Part shown: positions 43,288-55,182 of the stretch, in pieces
How the letters are laid out: each line of letters opens with the position of its first letter
Numbering within the stretch: position 1 is the stretch's first letter
Translations under genes and position numbers: made by a program
NCBI RefSeq assembly: GCF_004025965.2
Contig: NZ_SAYU02000007.1
Location: 1-64,000 of the forward strand
Origin: Phycicoccus flavus
Lineage (GTDB): Bacteria; Actinomycetota; Actinomycetes; Actinomycetales; Dermatophilaceae
Direction: 5' to 3'
Length of the DNA: 64,000 bases
The notes under the pieces: model-generated
The model's input: only the letters and a program-made list of their open reading frames with translations
What the model was told of the DNA's origin: nothing
Database searches by the model: none

Positions 43288-44745
43288 TCAGCCGCCACCG
43301 ACCGCCGGGGCGGCATCGGGCGCGGATCGGTGCCCGGCCAGCGTGTCCTCGCCCGGCAGGTCGCCGGCGCAGGACCGGGCGATCGCCCGTAGCGACTCCA
43401 GCACCGCGGCGTACTCGGGGCGACCGGAGATGTCGACGAGCTCGTGGGGGTCCAGCACGGTGTCGGCGAGGAAGACGTCCTCGTCCTGCGGCTCGGGCCG
43501 CCGTCCGTCCAGGACCGTCGTGAGGTCGAGCCGGTACCGGTCGGTGCGTACGCAGGTGCGCCGCGGCCACCCCGACCCGTCGGTGTACGTGCCCTCGGCC
43601 CGGTTCGGGAAGGCGCGGCTGGCCGCGGCGCCGTACCCGATCGTGGAGACGACGTGCTCGGGCGCCGGGTCGGCGAACAGGTCGCGCCCGCGCATCGAGG
43701 CGGGTGCCGCGACGCCACAGCGACCGAGGACGGTGCGGGCCAGGTCGTGGCCGGCGGCCAGGTCGGTGCGCCGGGTCCCGCCGGGGAGCCGCCCCGGGTC
43801 GCGGACGAGGAGCGGCACGCGATGGCTCTGCGGCGCGAAGGTGTGCTTCCCCCACGCTCCCTGCTCGCCGAGGTACGCGCCGTGGTCGGCGGTGAGCACG
43901 ACGACGGCCCGCTCGGCGAGGCCCGCGTCGTCGAGCGCGTCCAGCAGCCGGCCGACCTCGCCGTCGAGCCAGGCGACGAGGGCGAAGTAGTGCCGGCGGG
44001 CCAGCGCGCGGACCTCGTGCGGCACCTCGGGCCCGCCGTTCACCGCGGCGAACCGCGCCTCGAACGCGTTCTGCGAGGGCTCGTCGTCGCCGGGCAGCCC
44101 GATGTCGAGGTCCGCGTAGCGGTCGGCGAGCTCGGCGGGCGGGAGCACCGGCGTGTGCGGCTGGAGGTAGGAGGCGCGCACGAGCGTCGGACCCTCGGCG
44201 GCCCGCAGGGCGGCGACGGTCCGGTCGGTGACGCCGGCGGGCGGGTAGTCGCGGCCCGCGGGGAACACCCCGCCGACGACGAACCCCAGCTCCGGGCTGC
44301 GGACCGGGTCCACGTCGTCGGCCGCCGCGAGCAGGTGTTTCATGTTCCCGCCCTCGGGGTCGTGGTGCTGCCACGGGTCGAGCCCGGCCGGCAGGTGCTC
44401 CTTGCCGAAGCTGCGCGTCGACCACCCGTGCTCGGCGAGCACCTCGGGGAAGGTCACCGGCTCCCGTCCCGGCCCCGTGAACGCCGTCTCGGGGTACCCC
44501 GCCGACGACGCCTCGTTGCCGTAGACGCCGCTGACGTGCGGCTCCAGGCCGGTCAGCTGGGCCGCCCGCGACGGGGTGCACACCGGCGAGGCGCAGGACG
44601 AGCTCTCGAACAGCACGCCCTCGCGGGCCAGCCGGTCGATGTTCGGCGTCTCGATCGCGGGGTGCGGCGTGCCGTAGCAGGACAGCGCGTCGGCGCGGAG
44701 CTCGTCCGCGAGGATCCACAGCACGAGAGGGGGCTCGTCGGTCAT
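43288..44745 (-). CDS. Type I sulfatase, no signal peptide
   Basis: Removes sulfate from a carbohydrate or related ester. The 485-residue enzyme has the metal-binding start VLWILADELRADALSCYG, the formylglycine site Cys56-Thr-Pro-Ser-Arg60 followed by AAQLTG, TADHGAYLGEQGAWGKHTF with metal and substrate ligands, and the short C-terminal subdomain with RTDRYRLDL. Cys56 must be oxidised to formylglycine, for which the FGE at 56674 is available. There is no export signal. It is the last gene of a ROK-sulfatase-sulfatase minus-strand operon, 27 bases after the preceding sulfatase, with AAGGAG before ATG 44745. Confidence 0.92.
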   Translation of the reverse strand: MTDEPPLVLWILADELRADALSCYGTPHPAIETPNIDRLAREGVLFESSSCASPVCTPSRAAQLTGLEPHVSGVYGNEASSAGYPETAFTGPGREPVTFPEVLAEHGWSTRSFGKEHLPAGLDPWQHHDPEGGNMKHLLAAADDVDPVRSPELGFVVGGVFPAGRDYPPAGVTDRTVAALRAAEGPTLVRASYLQPHTPVLPPAELADRYADLDIGLPGDDEPSQNAFEARFAAVNGGPEVPHEVRALARRHYFALVAWLDGEVGRLLDALDDAGLAERAVVVLTADHGAYLGEQGAWGKHTFAPQSHRVPLLVRDPGRLPGGTRRTDLAAGHDLARTVLGRCGVAAPASMRGRDLFADPAPEHVVSTIGYGAAASRAFPNRAEGTYTDGSGWPRRTCVRTDRYRLDLTTVLDGRRPEPQDEDVFLADTVLDPHELVDISGRPEYAAVLESLRAIARSCAGDLPGEDTLAGHRSAPDAAPAVGGG

Positions 44746-44772
44746 CGGACTCCTTCGGAGGAGGTGGGGTGC

Positions 44773-46554
44773 TCAGGAGGCGCGGTCGAAGACGGCGGTC
44801 TCCGGGGTGTAGGTGCCGCGCAGCACCGCCGCGAGGTAGCGGCCGGCGTTGCGCAGGTACCGGTCCTCGGTCTGGGTCGCAGCGAGGTCGACGACGTCGA
44901 GCGCGGCCATGGCGACCTCTCCGACGTAGGTGAGCGCGTTGACCGCCTGCAGCCGGACCCGCGGGTGCTCCCCGGGCGCCGCGAGCTCCCCGAGGACCGC
45001 CACGGCGACGTCGGGGTTCCCGATCCGGGCCAGCAGCTCGGCGGCCGGGACGCGGACGTGCGGCGACGGGTCGTCCAGGACGGTCCGCCCGAGCACCCCG
45101 AGCGCCGGCGCGGCGTCGACGCCGAGGGCGAGCATCCCCTGGGCGGCCCAGAACCGGACCACCTCCCGGTCGTCCTCCAGTGCCGCGACGAACCGTGACA
45201 GGTGGGCCGGGTCCTGGTCCGAGCAGGCGGTGGCCAGGGCGAGGACCTCGGCCAGCGGGTAGACGTCCGCGCCGAGCGCCCCGTCGGCCAGGGGTGACCC
45301 CTCGGGGACGAACCCGCGGTCACGGCAGTCGAGCACCCACTCGTCGAGGGCGGCCTGCATCGTCGCGACGCGCTCGGCGTGCTCGGGATCGCCGGCCAGG
45401 TCGACGAGGTGGTCGGGGTCCTCGACGCAGTCGTAGAGCTCGACGCCCGGTCGGGGCTCGAAGAACCGGCGCTGGACCGGGTCGAGCCGACCGGCGCGCA
45501 GCTCGGTCTCCCAGGAGCGGTACCCCGCGGCCTGCCAGGCGAACGCCTGGTGCTGCCCGGACGGACGGTGCGGCAGGTAGTTGCGCAGCAGGCGGTAGCG
45601 CTCGTCCCGGACGGTGCGGACGAGGTCGTAGCGCTCGTCCATCCGGTCGCGGGCCCCGAAGGCGTACTGGTGGGCCGTACGGGATCGGCCGACGAGGGCG
45701 CGACCGCGCATCGTCGCCGGCGCCGGCGCCCCGCCGAGCGTGACGATCGTCGGGGTCACGTCGAGGTGGGTCACGGGTTCGGTGAGCCGCGTCCCGGGCT
45801 CGGCGGGGAGCAGGTGCTGCCAGCGCGGAGGCGCCCACATCACGAGCGGCACCCGCAGTCCCTGGTCGTGGCAGTACCGCTTGGTCCAGGGTGCACAGCC
45901 GCCGTGGTCGGAGGAGTAGAGGACGACGGTGTCGTCGGCGAGGCCGTCCGCCGAGAGCGCCCCCATGATCTCGGCGAACCGGGCGTCGGTCTGCTCGACC
46001 GCCGTGTAGTACCGGGCGATGTCGCCCCGGACCTCCGGGGTGTCCGGCAGGTAGGGCGGGACGCGGACCGCGCTCGGGTCCACCGGACCGATCTCGGTGC
46101 GCCACAGCGTCGACTCGTGAGTGGCGTTGGCGTTGAAGACCGCGAGGAACGGCCGGTCGTCCGGGCGGTCGCGCCAGTCCCCGGACGTTCCGTCGCCGTC
46201 CCAGATCACGGCCGGGTCGACGTCGCAGTTGTAGTCGGTCTTCGGGTTGTTCGTGCAGAAGTAGCCGGCGGCGCGCATCACTTCGGGGTAGGTCCGCAGC
46301 GACCGGTCCAGGTGCGGGACGGAGCGCATCTGGTGGGACCCGTGGCTCTGCGCCGGCGCCCCGGTGAGGATCGCGAACCGAGCGGGAGCGCAGACCGGGT
46401 AGGTGGTGAACATGTTCTCGAAGACGACGCCCTCGTGGGCGAGCCGGTCGATGGTCGGGGTCCGGGCCAGCCCGTCCCCGAGCTCTCGGCCGTGGGGCGA
46501 GCAGTCCTCGCTGACGAGCCAGACGATGTTCGGACGGTCGGGGGCGTCGGGCAC
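44773..46554 (-). CDS. Type I sulfatase with HEAT-repeat C-terminus (SGSH/S1_8-like)
   Basis: The first ~430 residues are a sulfatase: NIVWLVSEDCSPHGRELGD, formylglycine site Cys55-Ala-Pro-Ala-Arg59 with FAILTG, QMRSVPHLDRSLRTYPEVMRAAGYFCTNNPKTDYN and YSSDHGGCAPWTKRYCHDQG. The HQMRS and CTNNPKTDYN stretches are like the heparan N-sulfatase group (S1_8). The last ~150 residues are alpha-helical HEAT-like repeats (PHVRVPAAELLARIGNPDVAVAVLGELA). No signal peptide. GTG start at 46554 has GGAG at six bases. The Ala-Arg variant of the signature is still a valid CxPxR. Confidence 0.9.
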   Translation of the reverse strand: MPDAPDRPNIVWLVSEDCSPHGRELGDGLARTPTIDRLAHEGVVFENMFTTYPVCAPARFAILTGAPAQSHGSHQMRSVPHLDRSLRTYPEVMRAAGYFCTNNPKTDYNCDVDPAVIWDGDGTSGDWRDRPDDRPFLAVFNANATHESTLWRTEIGPVDPSAVRVPPYLPDTPEVRGDIARYYTAVEQTDARFAEIMGALSADGLADDTVVLYSSDHGGCAPWTKRYCHDQGLRVPLVMWAPPRWQHLLPAEPGTRLTEPVTHLDVTPTIVTLGGAPAPATMRGRALVGRSRTAHQYAFGARDRMDERYDLVRTVRDERYRLLRNYLPHRPSGQHQAFAWQAAGYRSWETELRAGRLDPVQRRFFEPRPGVELYDCVEDPDHLVDLAGDPEHAERVATMQAALDEWVLDCRDRGFVPEGSPLADGALGADVYPLAEVLALATACSDQDPAHLSRFVAALEDDREVVRFWAAQGMLALGVDAAPALGVLGRTVLDDPSPHVRVPAAELLARIGNPDVAVAVLGELAAPGEHPRVRLQAVNALTYVGEVAMAALDVVDLAATQTEDRYLRNAGRYLAAVLRGTYTPETAVFDRAS

Positions 46555-46610
46555 GGGCGGCTCCGGAGTCGGCCCGCACGCGTGGCGCAGGCGGTGGACG
46601 AGGGTCGGGC

Positions 46611-47777
46611 TCAGGCGAAGTGCAGCGTCTCCAGTGCGGTCGCCGTGGCCGCTCGCACGAGGGCGGCGTCGCCCGGGTCGGCCTGCTCGACGCGCAGATC
46701 GTCGCGCAGCAGCGGGAAGATGCGGTCCCGCGTCCGTTCGCGAAGTGAGGTGACGATCTGGGGCGGCGCCGTGGCGAGGATGCCGCCGAGGAGGACGAGG
46801 TCGGGAGTGAAGAGGTTGACGACCCCGGACAGCGCGCCGGCGAGGACGTTGACGTAGGTGTCCTCGTAGGCGACGGCGTCGCGGCTGCCGGAGCGGGCGA
46901 GGTCGTGCAGCCGGGCCAGCACCTCCTCGCGTCCCGGCGCGGCACCGGTGTCGCCCAGCCGGCCCAGCGCCTCCCGGACCGCCGGCTCGGACACGACGGT
47001 GTCGAGGCAGCCGCGCGAGCCGCAGCTGCAGAGCTCGCCGTCCTCGACGACCCGGGTGTGCCCGAGGTAGCTCTCACCGCCGGACCCGCCGTAGAACGCC
47101 TGGCCCCGCACCGCGATCCCGAGGCCGACACCGGTGCGCACGTAGAGATAGGCGACGTCGCCGACGTCCTTGTGCCCGTGGCGGGCCTCCGCCAGCGCCA
47201 TGGTGCGGACGTTGTGGTCGGCGACCACGGGCAGGCCGAGCCGCCGCTCGAGCTCGTCGGCGATCGGGACGTCGCGCCAGCCGAGCCGGACCGAGATCTT
47301 CAGCCGCCGGCGGTCGCGGTCGACCGGGCCGGGCAGCCCGACCCCGATCCCGATGACGGGGGCGCCGTCGTGAGCGGCCACGAGCTTCTCGAGGGCGCGG
47401 GCGGCGAGGTCGCAGACGGCGTCGGCCGGGGCGCCGACGTCGAACGTGAAGGACTCGGTGTGCCGGACCGCGTACCCGGCGTCCCCGATGCCGACGGTGA
47501 CCGTGCCCGCGCCGATCTGCACGCCGAGGACGGTGACGGCCGAGTCGACCGGGGTGAGGGTGACCGCGGGGCGCCCGACCCCCTTGACGCCGACGACGCT
47601 CTCGGTGACCAGCCCCTCGGCGACGAGACCCGCCACGACCTTGCTGATCGTCGTCGGGGACAGACCGGTGATCTCGGACAGTCCGGTGCGGGAGGTCGGG
47701 CCGCCGTCGCGCAGGATGGTGAGGAGGCTGCGCTCGTGCGGGGAGCGTTGCGGCGCGCTCTGCAGGACGAGGCTCAT
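46611..47777 (-). CDS. ROK-family transcriptional regulator
   Basis: A 388-residue sugar-responsive repressor. The N-terminal winged helix is visible as SLLTILRDGGPTSRTGLSEITGLSPTTISKVVAGLVAEGLV, followed by the ROK sugar-kinase fold with GVGLPGPVD and the zinc site CSCGSRGCLDTVVSE. ATG 47777 has GGGAG at nine bases and is preferred to ATG 47783, where the SD is too close. It heads the operon with two sulfatases and is divergent from the ABC transporter operon. Dyads with the octamer AATTTTCC at both divergent promoters are its probable operators; the inducer should be a sugar from the degraded glycan. Confidence 0.9.
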   Translation of the reverse strand: MSLVLQSAPQRSPHERSLLTILRDGGPTSRTGLSEITGLSPTTISKVVAGLVAEGLVTESVVGVKGVGRPAVTLTPVDSAVTVLGVQIGAGTVTVGIGDAGYAVRHTESFTFDVGAPADAVCDLAARALEKLVAAHDGAPVIGIGVGLPGPVDRDRRRLKISVRLGWRDVPIADELERRLGLPVVADHNVRTMALAEARHGHKDVGDVAYLYVRTGVGLGIAVRGQAFYGGSGGESYLGHTRVVEDGELCSCGSRGCLDTVVSEPAVREALGRLGDTGAAPGREEVLARLHDLARSGSRDAVAYEDTYVNVLAGALSGVVNLFTPDLVLLGGILATAPPQIVTSLRERTRDRIFPLLRDDLRVEQADPGDAALVRAATATALETLHFA

Positions 47778-47815
47778 CGTCATCGGCTCCCGGTCGGGTA
47801 CGGCGGTCGGGGACG

Positions 47816-47852
47816 AACCTATCGCAATTTTCCCTGATTCGGAAGTAATTGC
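47816..47852 (-). promoter_or_regulatory. ROK-operon promoter with overlapping dyad
   Basis: On the minus strand TTCCGA (47844-47839), 17 bases, TAGGTT (47821-47816). The dyad GCAATT...AATTGC with inner TTCC/GGAA (47824-47852) covers this promoter, as an autoregulatory operator would. Confidence 0.55.
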
Positions 47853-48014
47853 CGGTGCCGCCCGTCCCGCCTCTCGACCCGGCGTGCGTCCGCACCGGTT
47901 CCCCGTTGTTTCCCCGAGAACACAGGGCGTCGAGCGTCGAGACGGCGGAGCCGACGATCGGCCTCGATGGTGGTGGGCTCTGTGACGACGCCCGAGATCC
48001 TCACGGCTCCGGGG

Positions 48015-48056
48015 TTGACACGAGCCCTTCGACCGATTAATTTTCCAACTGGAGTT
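48015..48056 (+). promoter_or_regulatory. Transporter-operon promoter and candidate ROK site
   Basis: TTGACA (48015-48020), 17 bases, TAATTT (48038-48043). The octamer AATTTTCC (48039-48046), shared with the divergent dyad, continues AACTGGAGTTAT to give a TCC-N4-GGA dyad just downstream of the -10. Confidence 0.65.
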
Positions 48057-48107
48057 ATCAACCCCCACCCCCCGGGGGTCCTCGTCTCAAGGAAGAGAGC
48101 CGATCCG

Positions 48108-49652
48108 ATGCGTGGACACCGCCACCACCCCTTCGCCCACCGCGTCCTGGTCCCGGGGGTGGCCCTGTGCGCAGCGGGTGCCCTCGCGGCCTGCTCCTCC
48201 GCGGTCGACGCCGAGAGCGGCGGCGGCAGCGCGACCGAGGGCGGCACGGTCACCTTCGCCGTCGCGCTCGACGCCCAGCCGGCGAACATGCTGTCCCACC
48301 TCGCGCGCAACGACCCGTGGGTCGGGAGCGTCTTCGACTCGCTGATCCGCAAGGACGCCGACGGGCAGCCTCAGCCCGCTCTCGCGACGAAGTGGGAGGT
48401 GTCCGAGGACGGCAGGACCGTCACCGTCGACCTGCGCGACGACGTGACGTTCCAGAACGGCGACCCGTTCACCGCCGAGGACGTCGTCTTCACGATCGAC
48501 AAGGTCGAGAACCAGACCGAGGGCTCGAACATGAAGTACCTGGTGCCCAGCAAGGTCGAGAAGGCCAGCGACACCCAGGTCGTCATCACCTTCGACAGCC
48601 CTCCCGGCGACGCCCTCTTCGACTGGTTCGAGGTCATGCCGATGCAGGACCACAAGACCTTCACCGCCACCGACGACGGCACGACGATCAACGGCACGGG
48701 GCCCTTCTCGTTCACCGACTGGAAGCCGGGCGCCGGCTACACCCTGAAGAAGAACGGCGACTACTGGGGCGGCGACGTCAACCTCGACGAGATCGACTAC
48801 GTCGTCACCGAGGACGCGACCGCCGAGCTGTCGGCCCTGCGCAGCGGCCGCGCCCAGATGGCCTGGGGCCTGACCGCCGCCGATGTGAAGTCGATGACCG
48901 CCGACCCGCAGTGGACCTCCCTCGAGGCCGGCGGCACCGTGTACTCCTTCAACGTGAACATGTCGAAGAAGCCGTTCCAGAACAAGAAGGTGCGCCAGGC
49001 GGTCGGCTACGCCATCGACTACGACCGGATCAACGACCAGGTCTTCGGCGGCACCGGCACCACGTCCAACGTCTTCTGGGACCCGAAGGCCCCGGGCATG
49101 ACCGACGACCTCGTGCACCACTACACGTACGACCCCAAGAAGGCGAAGCAGCTCATGCAGGAGTCCGGCGTCTCCGGCGCCAGCATCCCCGTGGCCTTCG
49201 GTGGCAACCCGGCGCTCAAGGCGCAGTTCGAGATCGTCCAGAACAACCTCGCCGCCATCGGTATCAAGGCCAGCGCCAACCAGCTCGACAACGGCGGGTT
49301 CGGTGCCGGACTCGCCAAGGGCGACCTCGGCCCGGCCTACATGCACCTCAACGGCCAGGTCGGCCTCGCCCCGGTCACCCTCATCGACTCGCTGCCGCAG
49401 CTGCGCAAGGGCAACCCCGAGGGCCTGTGGAACGACGAGTACGTGGCCAAGCGGGATGCGCTGACGAGCGCCACCGACGACGCGGCCTCCGAGCAGGCGC
49501 TCGTCGCGCTGGCCGAGTACCTCCAGCAGGAGGCCGTGGCCTTCCCCCTCGTACAGGCGCCGATCCAGGTCGTGGCGAAGAAGAACATCAGCGGCGTCAC
49601 GGCCGAGCGCGGCGGCCCGATGCACTTCGAGAACGCCGTGATCACGAAGTGA
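48108..49652 (+). CDS. ABC transporter substrate-binding lipoprotein, family 5
   Basis: A 514-residue extracellular binding protein of the Dpp/Opp (SBP_bac_5) type, tethered by a lipobox LAACSS at about residues 23-28. The core shows VTFAVALDAQPANMLSHL, WEVSEDGRTVTVDLRDDVTFQNGDPFTAEDVVFTI and KKNGDYWGGDVNLDEIDY. Family 5 proteins bind peptides but also oligosaccharides in several actinobacteria and thermophiles. Lying next to sulfatases and a ROK regulator, it more likely binds sulfated oligosaccharides, which is inference. GGAAGAGAG precedes ATG 48108. It starts the plus-strand operon. Confidence 0.92.
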   Translation: MRGHRHHPFAHRVLVPGVALCAAGALAACSSAVDAESGGGSATEGGTVTFAVALDAQPANMLSHLARNDPWVGSVFDSLIRKDADGQPQPALATKWEVSEDGRTVTVDLRDDVTFQNGDPFTAEDVVFTIDKVENQTEGSNMKYLVPSKVEKASDTQVVITFDSPPGDALFDWFEVMPMQDHKTFTATDDGTTINGTGPFSFTDWKPGAGYTLKKNGDYWGGDVNLDEIDYVVTEDATAELSALRSGRAQMAWGLTAADVKSMTADPQWTSLEAGGTVYSFNVNMSKKPFQNKKVRQAVGYAIDYDRINDQVFGGTGTTSNVFWDPKAPGMTDDLVHHYTYDPKKAKQLMQESGVSGASIPVAFGGNPALKAQFEIVQNNLAAIGIKASANQLDNGGFGAGLAKGDLGPAYMHLNGQVGLAPVTLIDSLPQLRKGNPEGLWNDEYVAKRDALTSATDDAASEQALVALAEYLQQEAVAFPLVQAPIQVVAKKNISGVTAERGGPMHFENAVITK

Positions 49653-49659
49653 CGATCCG

Positions 49660-50604
49660 ATGCTGCGCTTCCTGATCCGCAAACTGCCGTCGGTCCTCGG
49701 CGTGACCGTCGTCGCCTCGATGATCGCCTTCGCCCTCCCCCGACTGGCGCCCGGTGACCCCGCCGTGGCGCTGGTCGAGGGGGACGCCTCGCCCGAGACC
49801 ATCGCCGCCCTGCGGTCCGAGATGGGGCTGGACCTGCCCCTGTGGCAGCAGTACCTGAAGTGGGTGGGGAGCCTGCTCCACGGTGACCTCGGGACGTCCT
49901 ACATCCTCAACCGGCCGGTCGGCGACCTCATCCTCGGCCGGATGGACAGCACCCTCGAGCTCACCATCGCCGCCACCCTGCTCATGGTCGCGGTGGGGAT
50001 GTTCTTCGGCGTCCTCGGCGGCTCGCGGCTCACCCCCTGGGCCCGGGCGTTCGTCGACTCGTGGAACACCTTCTTCCTCGCGGTGCCGGCTTACCTCGTC
50101 GGGCTGATCCTCATCCTCGTCTTCGGGATCTACACCCGGGTCCTCCCCGTGAGCGGTGAGATGTCGGTCCTGCAGAACCCGAACTTCGGGCTGCAGTACC
50201 TGCTCCTGCCGGCGCTGGCGCTCGCTCTCCCCGGCGCCGCGGTCGTCGCCCGCCTCGTGCAGACCTCGATGCTCACCAACCGTGGTGAGGACTACGTCGA
50301 CCTCGCGATCTCCAAGGGTGTCTCCCCGCGACGGATCACCGTCCGGCACGTCGCCCGCAACAGCCTCGGCACCGCCGCCGTCGTCATCGGTCTTCGGATC
50401 GGCGACCTGCTGGCGGGCGCACTCATCATCGAGCAGGTCTTCGCGCGCAACGGGCTCGGCTCGCTCGCGGTGAACGCCGTGCAGAGCCGCGACTACCTCC
50501 TCCTCCAGGTCCTCATCCTCCTCGCGGTCGTCATCGCGATCCTCGCGCAGCTCGCGTCCGAGATCGCCCTGGCCGCCCTCGACCCCCGCATCCGATTGGG
50601 CTGA
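49660..50604 (+). CDS. ABC transporter permease (DppB/OppB-type)
   Basis: A 314-residue membrane protein with six predicted helices. The N-terminus MLRFLIRKLPSVLGVTVVASMIAFALPRLAPGDPA is diagnostic of the OppB/DppB group, and the EAA-like coupling loop DYVDLAISKGVSPRRITVRHVARNSL contacts the ATPase. It forms the channel with the product of the next gene. It starts seven bases after the binding-protein stop, a tight operon arrangement. Confidence 0.94.
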   Translation: MLRFLIRKLPSVLGVTVVASMIAFALPRLAPGDPAVALVEGDASPETIAALRSEMGLDLPLWQQYLKWVGSLLHGDLGTSYILNRPVGDLILGRMDSTLELTIAATLLMVAVGMFFGVLGGSRLTPWARAFVDSWNTFFLAVPAYLVGLILILVFGIYTRVLPVSGEMSVLQNPNFGLQYLLLPALALALPGAAVVARLVQTSMLTNRGEDYVDLAISKGVSPRRITVRHVARNSLGTAAVVIGLRIGDLLAGALIIEQVFARNGLGSLAVNAVQSRDYLLLQVLILLAVVIAILAQLASEIALAALDPRIRLG

Positions 50605-50609
50605 TCCAC

Positions 50610-51487
50610 ATGTCCACCTCCGACATCGACGCCGCTGTCGCCGCACCCGCCCGCCGGCGGTTCGCCGTGCCGGCCTCCCTGGCCCGCTACGGTGCGGCCT
50701 TCCGCACCCCGCGGGGCATGGTGGCCACCGCCGTCCTTCTCGTCCTCGTCGCGCTCGCCCTGCTGGCCCCGGTGATCTTCGCCGGCGGGTACGACGTGCA
50801 GAGCAGCGACTCCTTCGCCGGTCCCTCCGGAGCGCACCTCTTCGGCACCGACGAGCTCGGTCGCGACCTCCTCGTCCGCAGCGTGTACGGGCTACGCACC
50901 GACCTGCTCCTCGTGCTCCTGGCGGTGCCGGTCTCCGGGATCATCGGCAGCCTGCTTGGGCTGTCCGGCGCCGTCTGGCCGCGGTTCGGGACGCTCATGC
51001 AGCGCTTCTTCGACATCATCATCGGCTTCCCCAGCTTCATCCTCGCGCTCTGCGTCGTCGTCGTCCTCGGGGCGAACTTCACCTCGACCGTCGTCGCGAT
51101 CACCATCCTCGGTCTTCCCGGATTCGGCCGTCTGGCCCGGTCCGGGGCGCTGGAGCAGCAGGGTCGTGAGTACGTCATCGCGGCCCGTACCCTCGGGGTC
51201 AGCCGCCGGCGGATCCTCACCCGGCACATCGTCCCGAACACCGCGGACCCGCTCATCGTCCACGCGGCGATCTTCGCCGTGAACGCCGTCTTCATCGAGT
51301 CCGGCCTGGGGCTGCTCGGGCTCGGCGTGCAGCCGCCCCAGCCCTCGCTCGGCTCGCTGCTCAACAACGGCATGCGGCACGTCCGCGAGATGGGCTTCTA
51401 CCCGATCGGCCCGATGCTCGTCCTCCTGCTGCTCGCGCTCTCGCTGAGCATGCTGTCCGACTCCCTGAACGAGAGGGTGAACCGGCG

Positions 51488-51491
<4 letters not shown>
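50610..51491 (+). CDS. ABC transporter permease (DppC/OppC-type)
   Basis: A 293-residue permease with the N-terminal OppC_N region (RTPRGMVATAVLLVLVALALLAPVI), HLFGTDELGRDLLVRSVYGLRTDL as in all DppC proteins, and the coupling loop EYVIAARTLGVSRRRILTRHIVPN. It follows the first permease after five bases and overlaps the ATPase start by four bases, so translation is probably coupled. Confidence 0.94.
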
Positions 51492-53598
<2,107 letters not shown>

Positions 53599-53602
<4 letters not shown>

Positions 53603-55182
53603 GCACCCGCCCCAACGTCGTCGTCGTCCTGGCCGACGACCTCGGCTACTCCGACCTCGGCTGCTACGGCGGTGAGATCGAGACCCCGAACCTGGACCGG
53701 CTCGGGCGCGCCGGCGTCCGGCTCGGCTCCTTCTACAACACGGCCCGCTGCAGCCCGTCCCGGGCCAGCCTCCTCACCGGTCGCGACCCGCACGAGACCG
53801 GCATCGGTATCCTCACCGAGAACGACGCCCCGACCGGCTACCCGGGGACGATGAGCCGCGACTTCGCCACGATGGCCGAGCACTTCAAGGCGGCGGGCTA
53901 CTCGACCTGCCTGTCCGGGAAGTGGCACCTGGCCAACGACATCTCGAGCCCGAACGACGCCTGGCCGACCCGTCGCGGGTTCGACGAGTTCTACGGCATC
54001 CTCATGGGCGCCGACCACTACTTCCACCCCCTCGACCTGCGTCGGGGCGAGGAGAAGCTGGAGTCGCCGACCGACGGCTACTACTTCACCGACGCGGTCA
54101 GCGAGCACGCGAGCGACTGGGTCGCCGGGCGCGGGGAGGACGACCCGTTCTTCCTCTACCTCGCGTTCACCGCCCCGCACTGGCCGCTGCACGCCCACCC
54201 CGAGGACATGGAGCGGTACGCCGGCGTCTACGAGCGGGGCTGGGACCGGCTGCGGGCCGAGCGGCTCGAGCGCCTGCAGGCCGAGGGCCTGGTTGGCGAC
54301 GAGGCCCGGCTCTCCGAGCGCGACCCGAGCCAGCCGGCCTGGGACGAGGTCGAGGAGACCACGTGGGAGGCCAGCCGGATGGCGGCCTACGCCGCGATGG
54401 TCACCGCGATGGACCGCGGCATCGGCCGGGTCCTGGACACGATCGAGGCCCGCGGCGAGCTCGACGACACGATCGTCGTCTTCCTCGCCGACAACGGCGG
54501 ATGCGCCGAGACCCCCGGCGAGGCCGCGAAGTTCCGCTTCCGCAACCGGACCGAGCTCCCCGACGGGCGCTCGATCCGGATCGGCAACACCCACGACATC
54601 CCTCCGGGCGGGCCCGACACCTGGACCGCGTACGGCCCGGCCTGGGCCAACCTGTCCAACAGCCCGTTCCGCCTCTACAAGCGCTGGACCCACGAGGGCG
54701 GCATCGCCTCCCCGTTCGTCGTCCACTGGCCCGCTGGCGGCCTGGCCGACGGCTCGGTCGTCCACCGGCCCTTCCAGCTGACCGACGTGCTCCCGACCCT
54801 CCTCGAGGCGGGCGGGCTGCCGAGCGCCGGGGGCCGGGGCGTGAGCATGCTCGACACCCTCCGGGGCGGCACGGCCGGGGCCGACCACACCCTGTTCTGG
54901 GAGCACATCGGCAACTGCGCCGTGCGCGAGGGTGACTGGAAGCTCGTCCGCGAGGCCGAGCAGCCCTGGGAGCTGTACGACCTCGCCACCGACCGGTCCG
55001 AGCTCGACGACCTGGCCGCCGAACACCCCGAGCGGGTCGAGGCCCTCGCCGCCGCGTGGCAGGAGTGGGCCGACGGCGCGGGCGTCCTGCCGTGGCCGGT
55101 CCACCAGTCCCCGTGGGACCCCGAGACCGACCTGCACCGACACCGACCGACCGTTCGCGAGCACGAGGAAGCGACCCGATGA
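53599..55182 (+). CDS. Type I sulfatase (arylsulfatase, S1_4-like), no signal peptide
   Basis: A 527-residue enzyme: NVVVVLADDLGYSDLGCYGGEIETPNLDRL at the metal site, formylglycine site Cys51-Ser-Pro-Ser-Arg55 in ARCSPSRASLLTG, CLSGKWHL, FFLYLAFTAPHWPLHA and VVFLADNGGCAE. This is the classical arylsulfatase A-like layout. No export signal. Its ATG overlaps the end of the ATPase gene and its end overlaps the next sulfatase by four bases, so it belongs firmly to the transport operon. Activation by the FGE at 56674 is expected. Confidence 0.93.
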
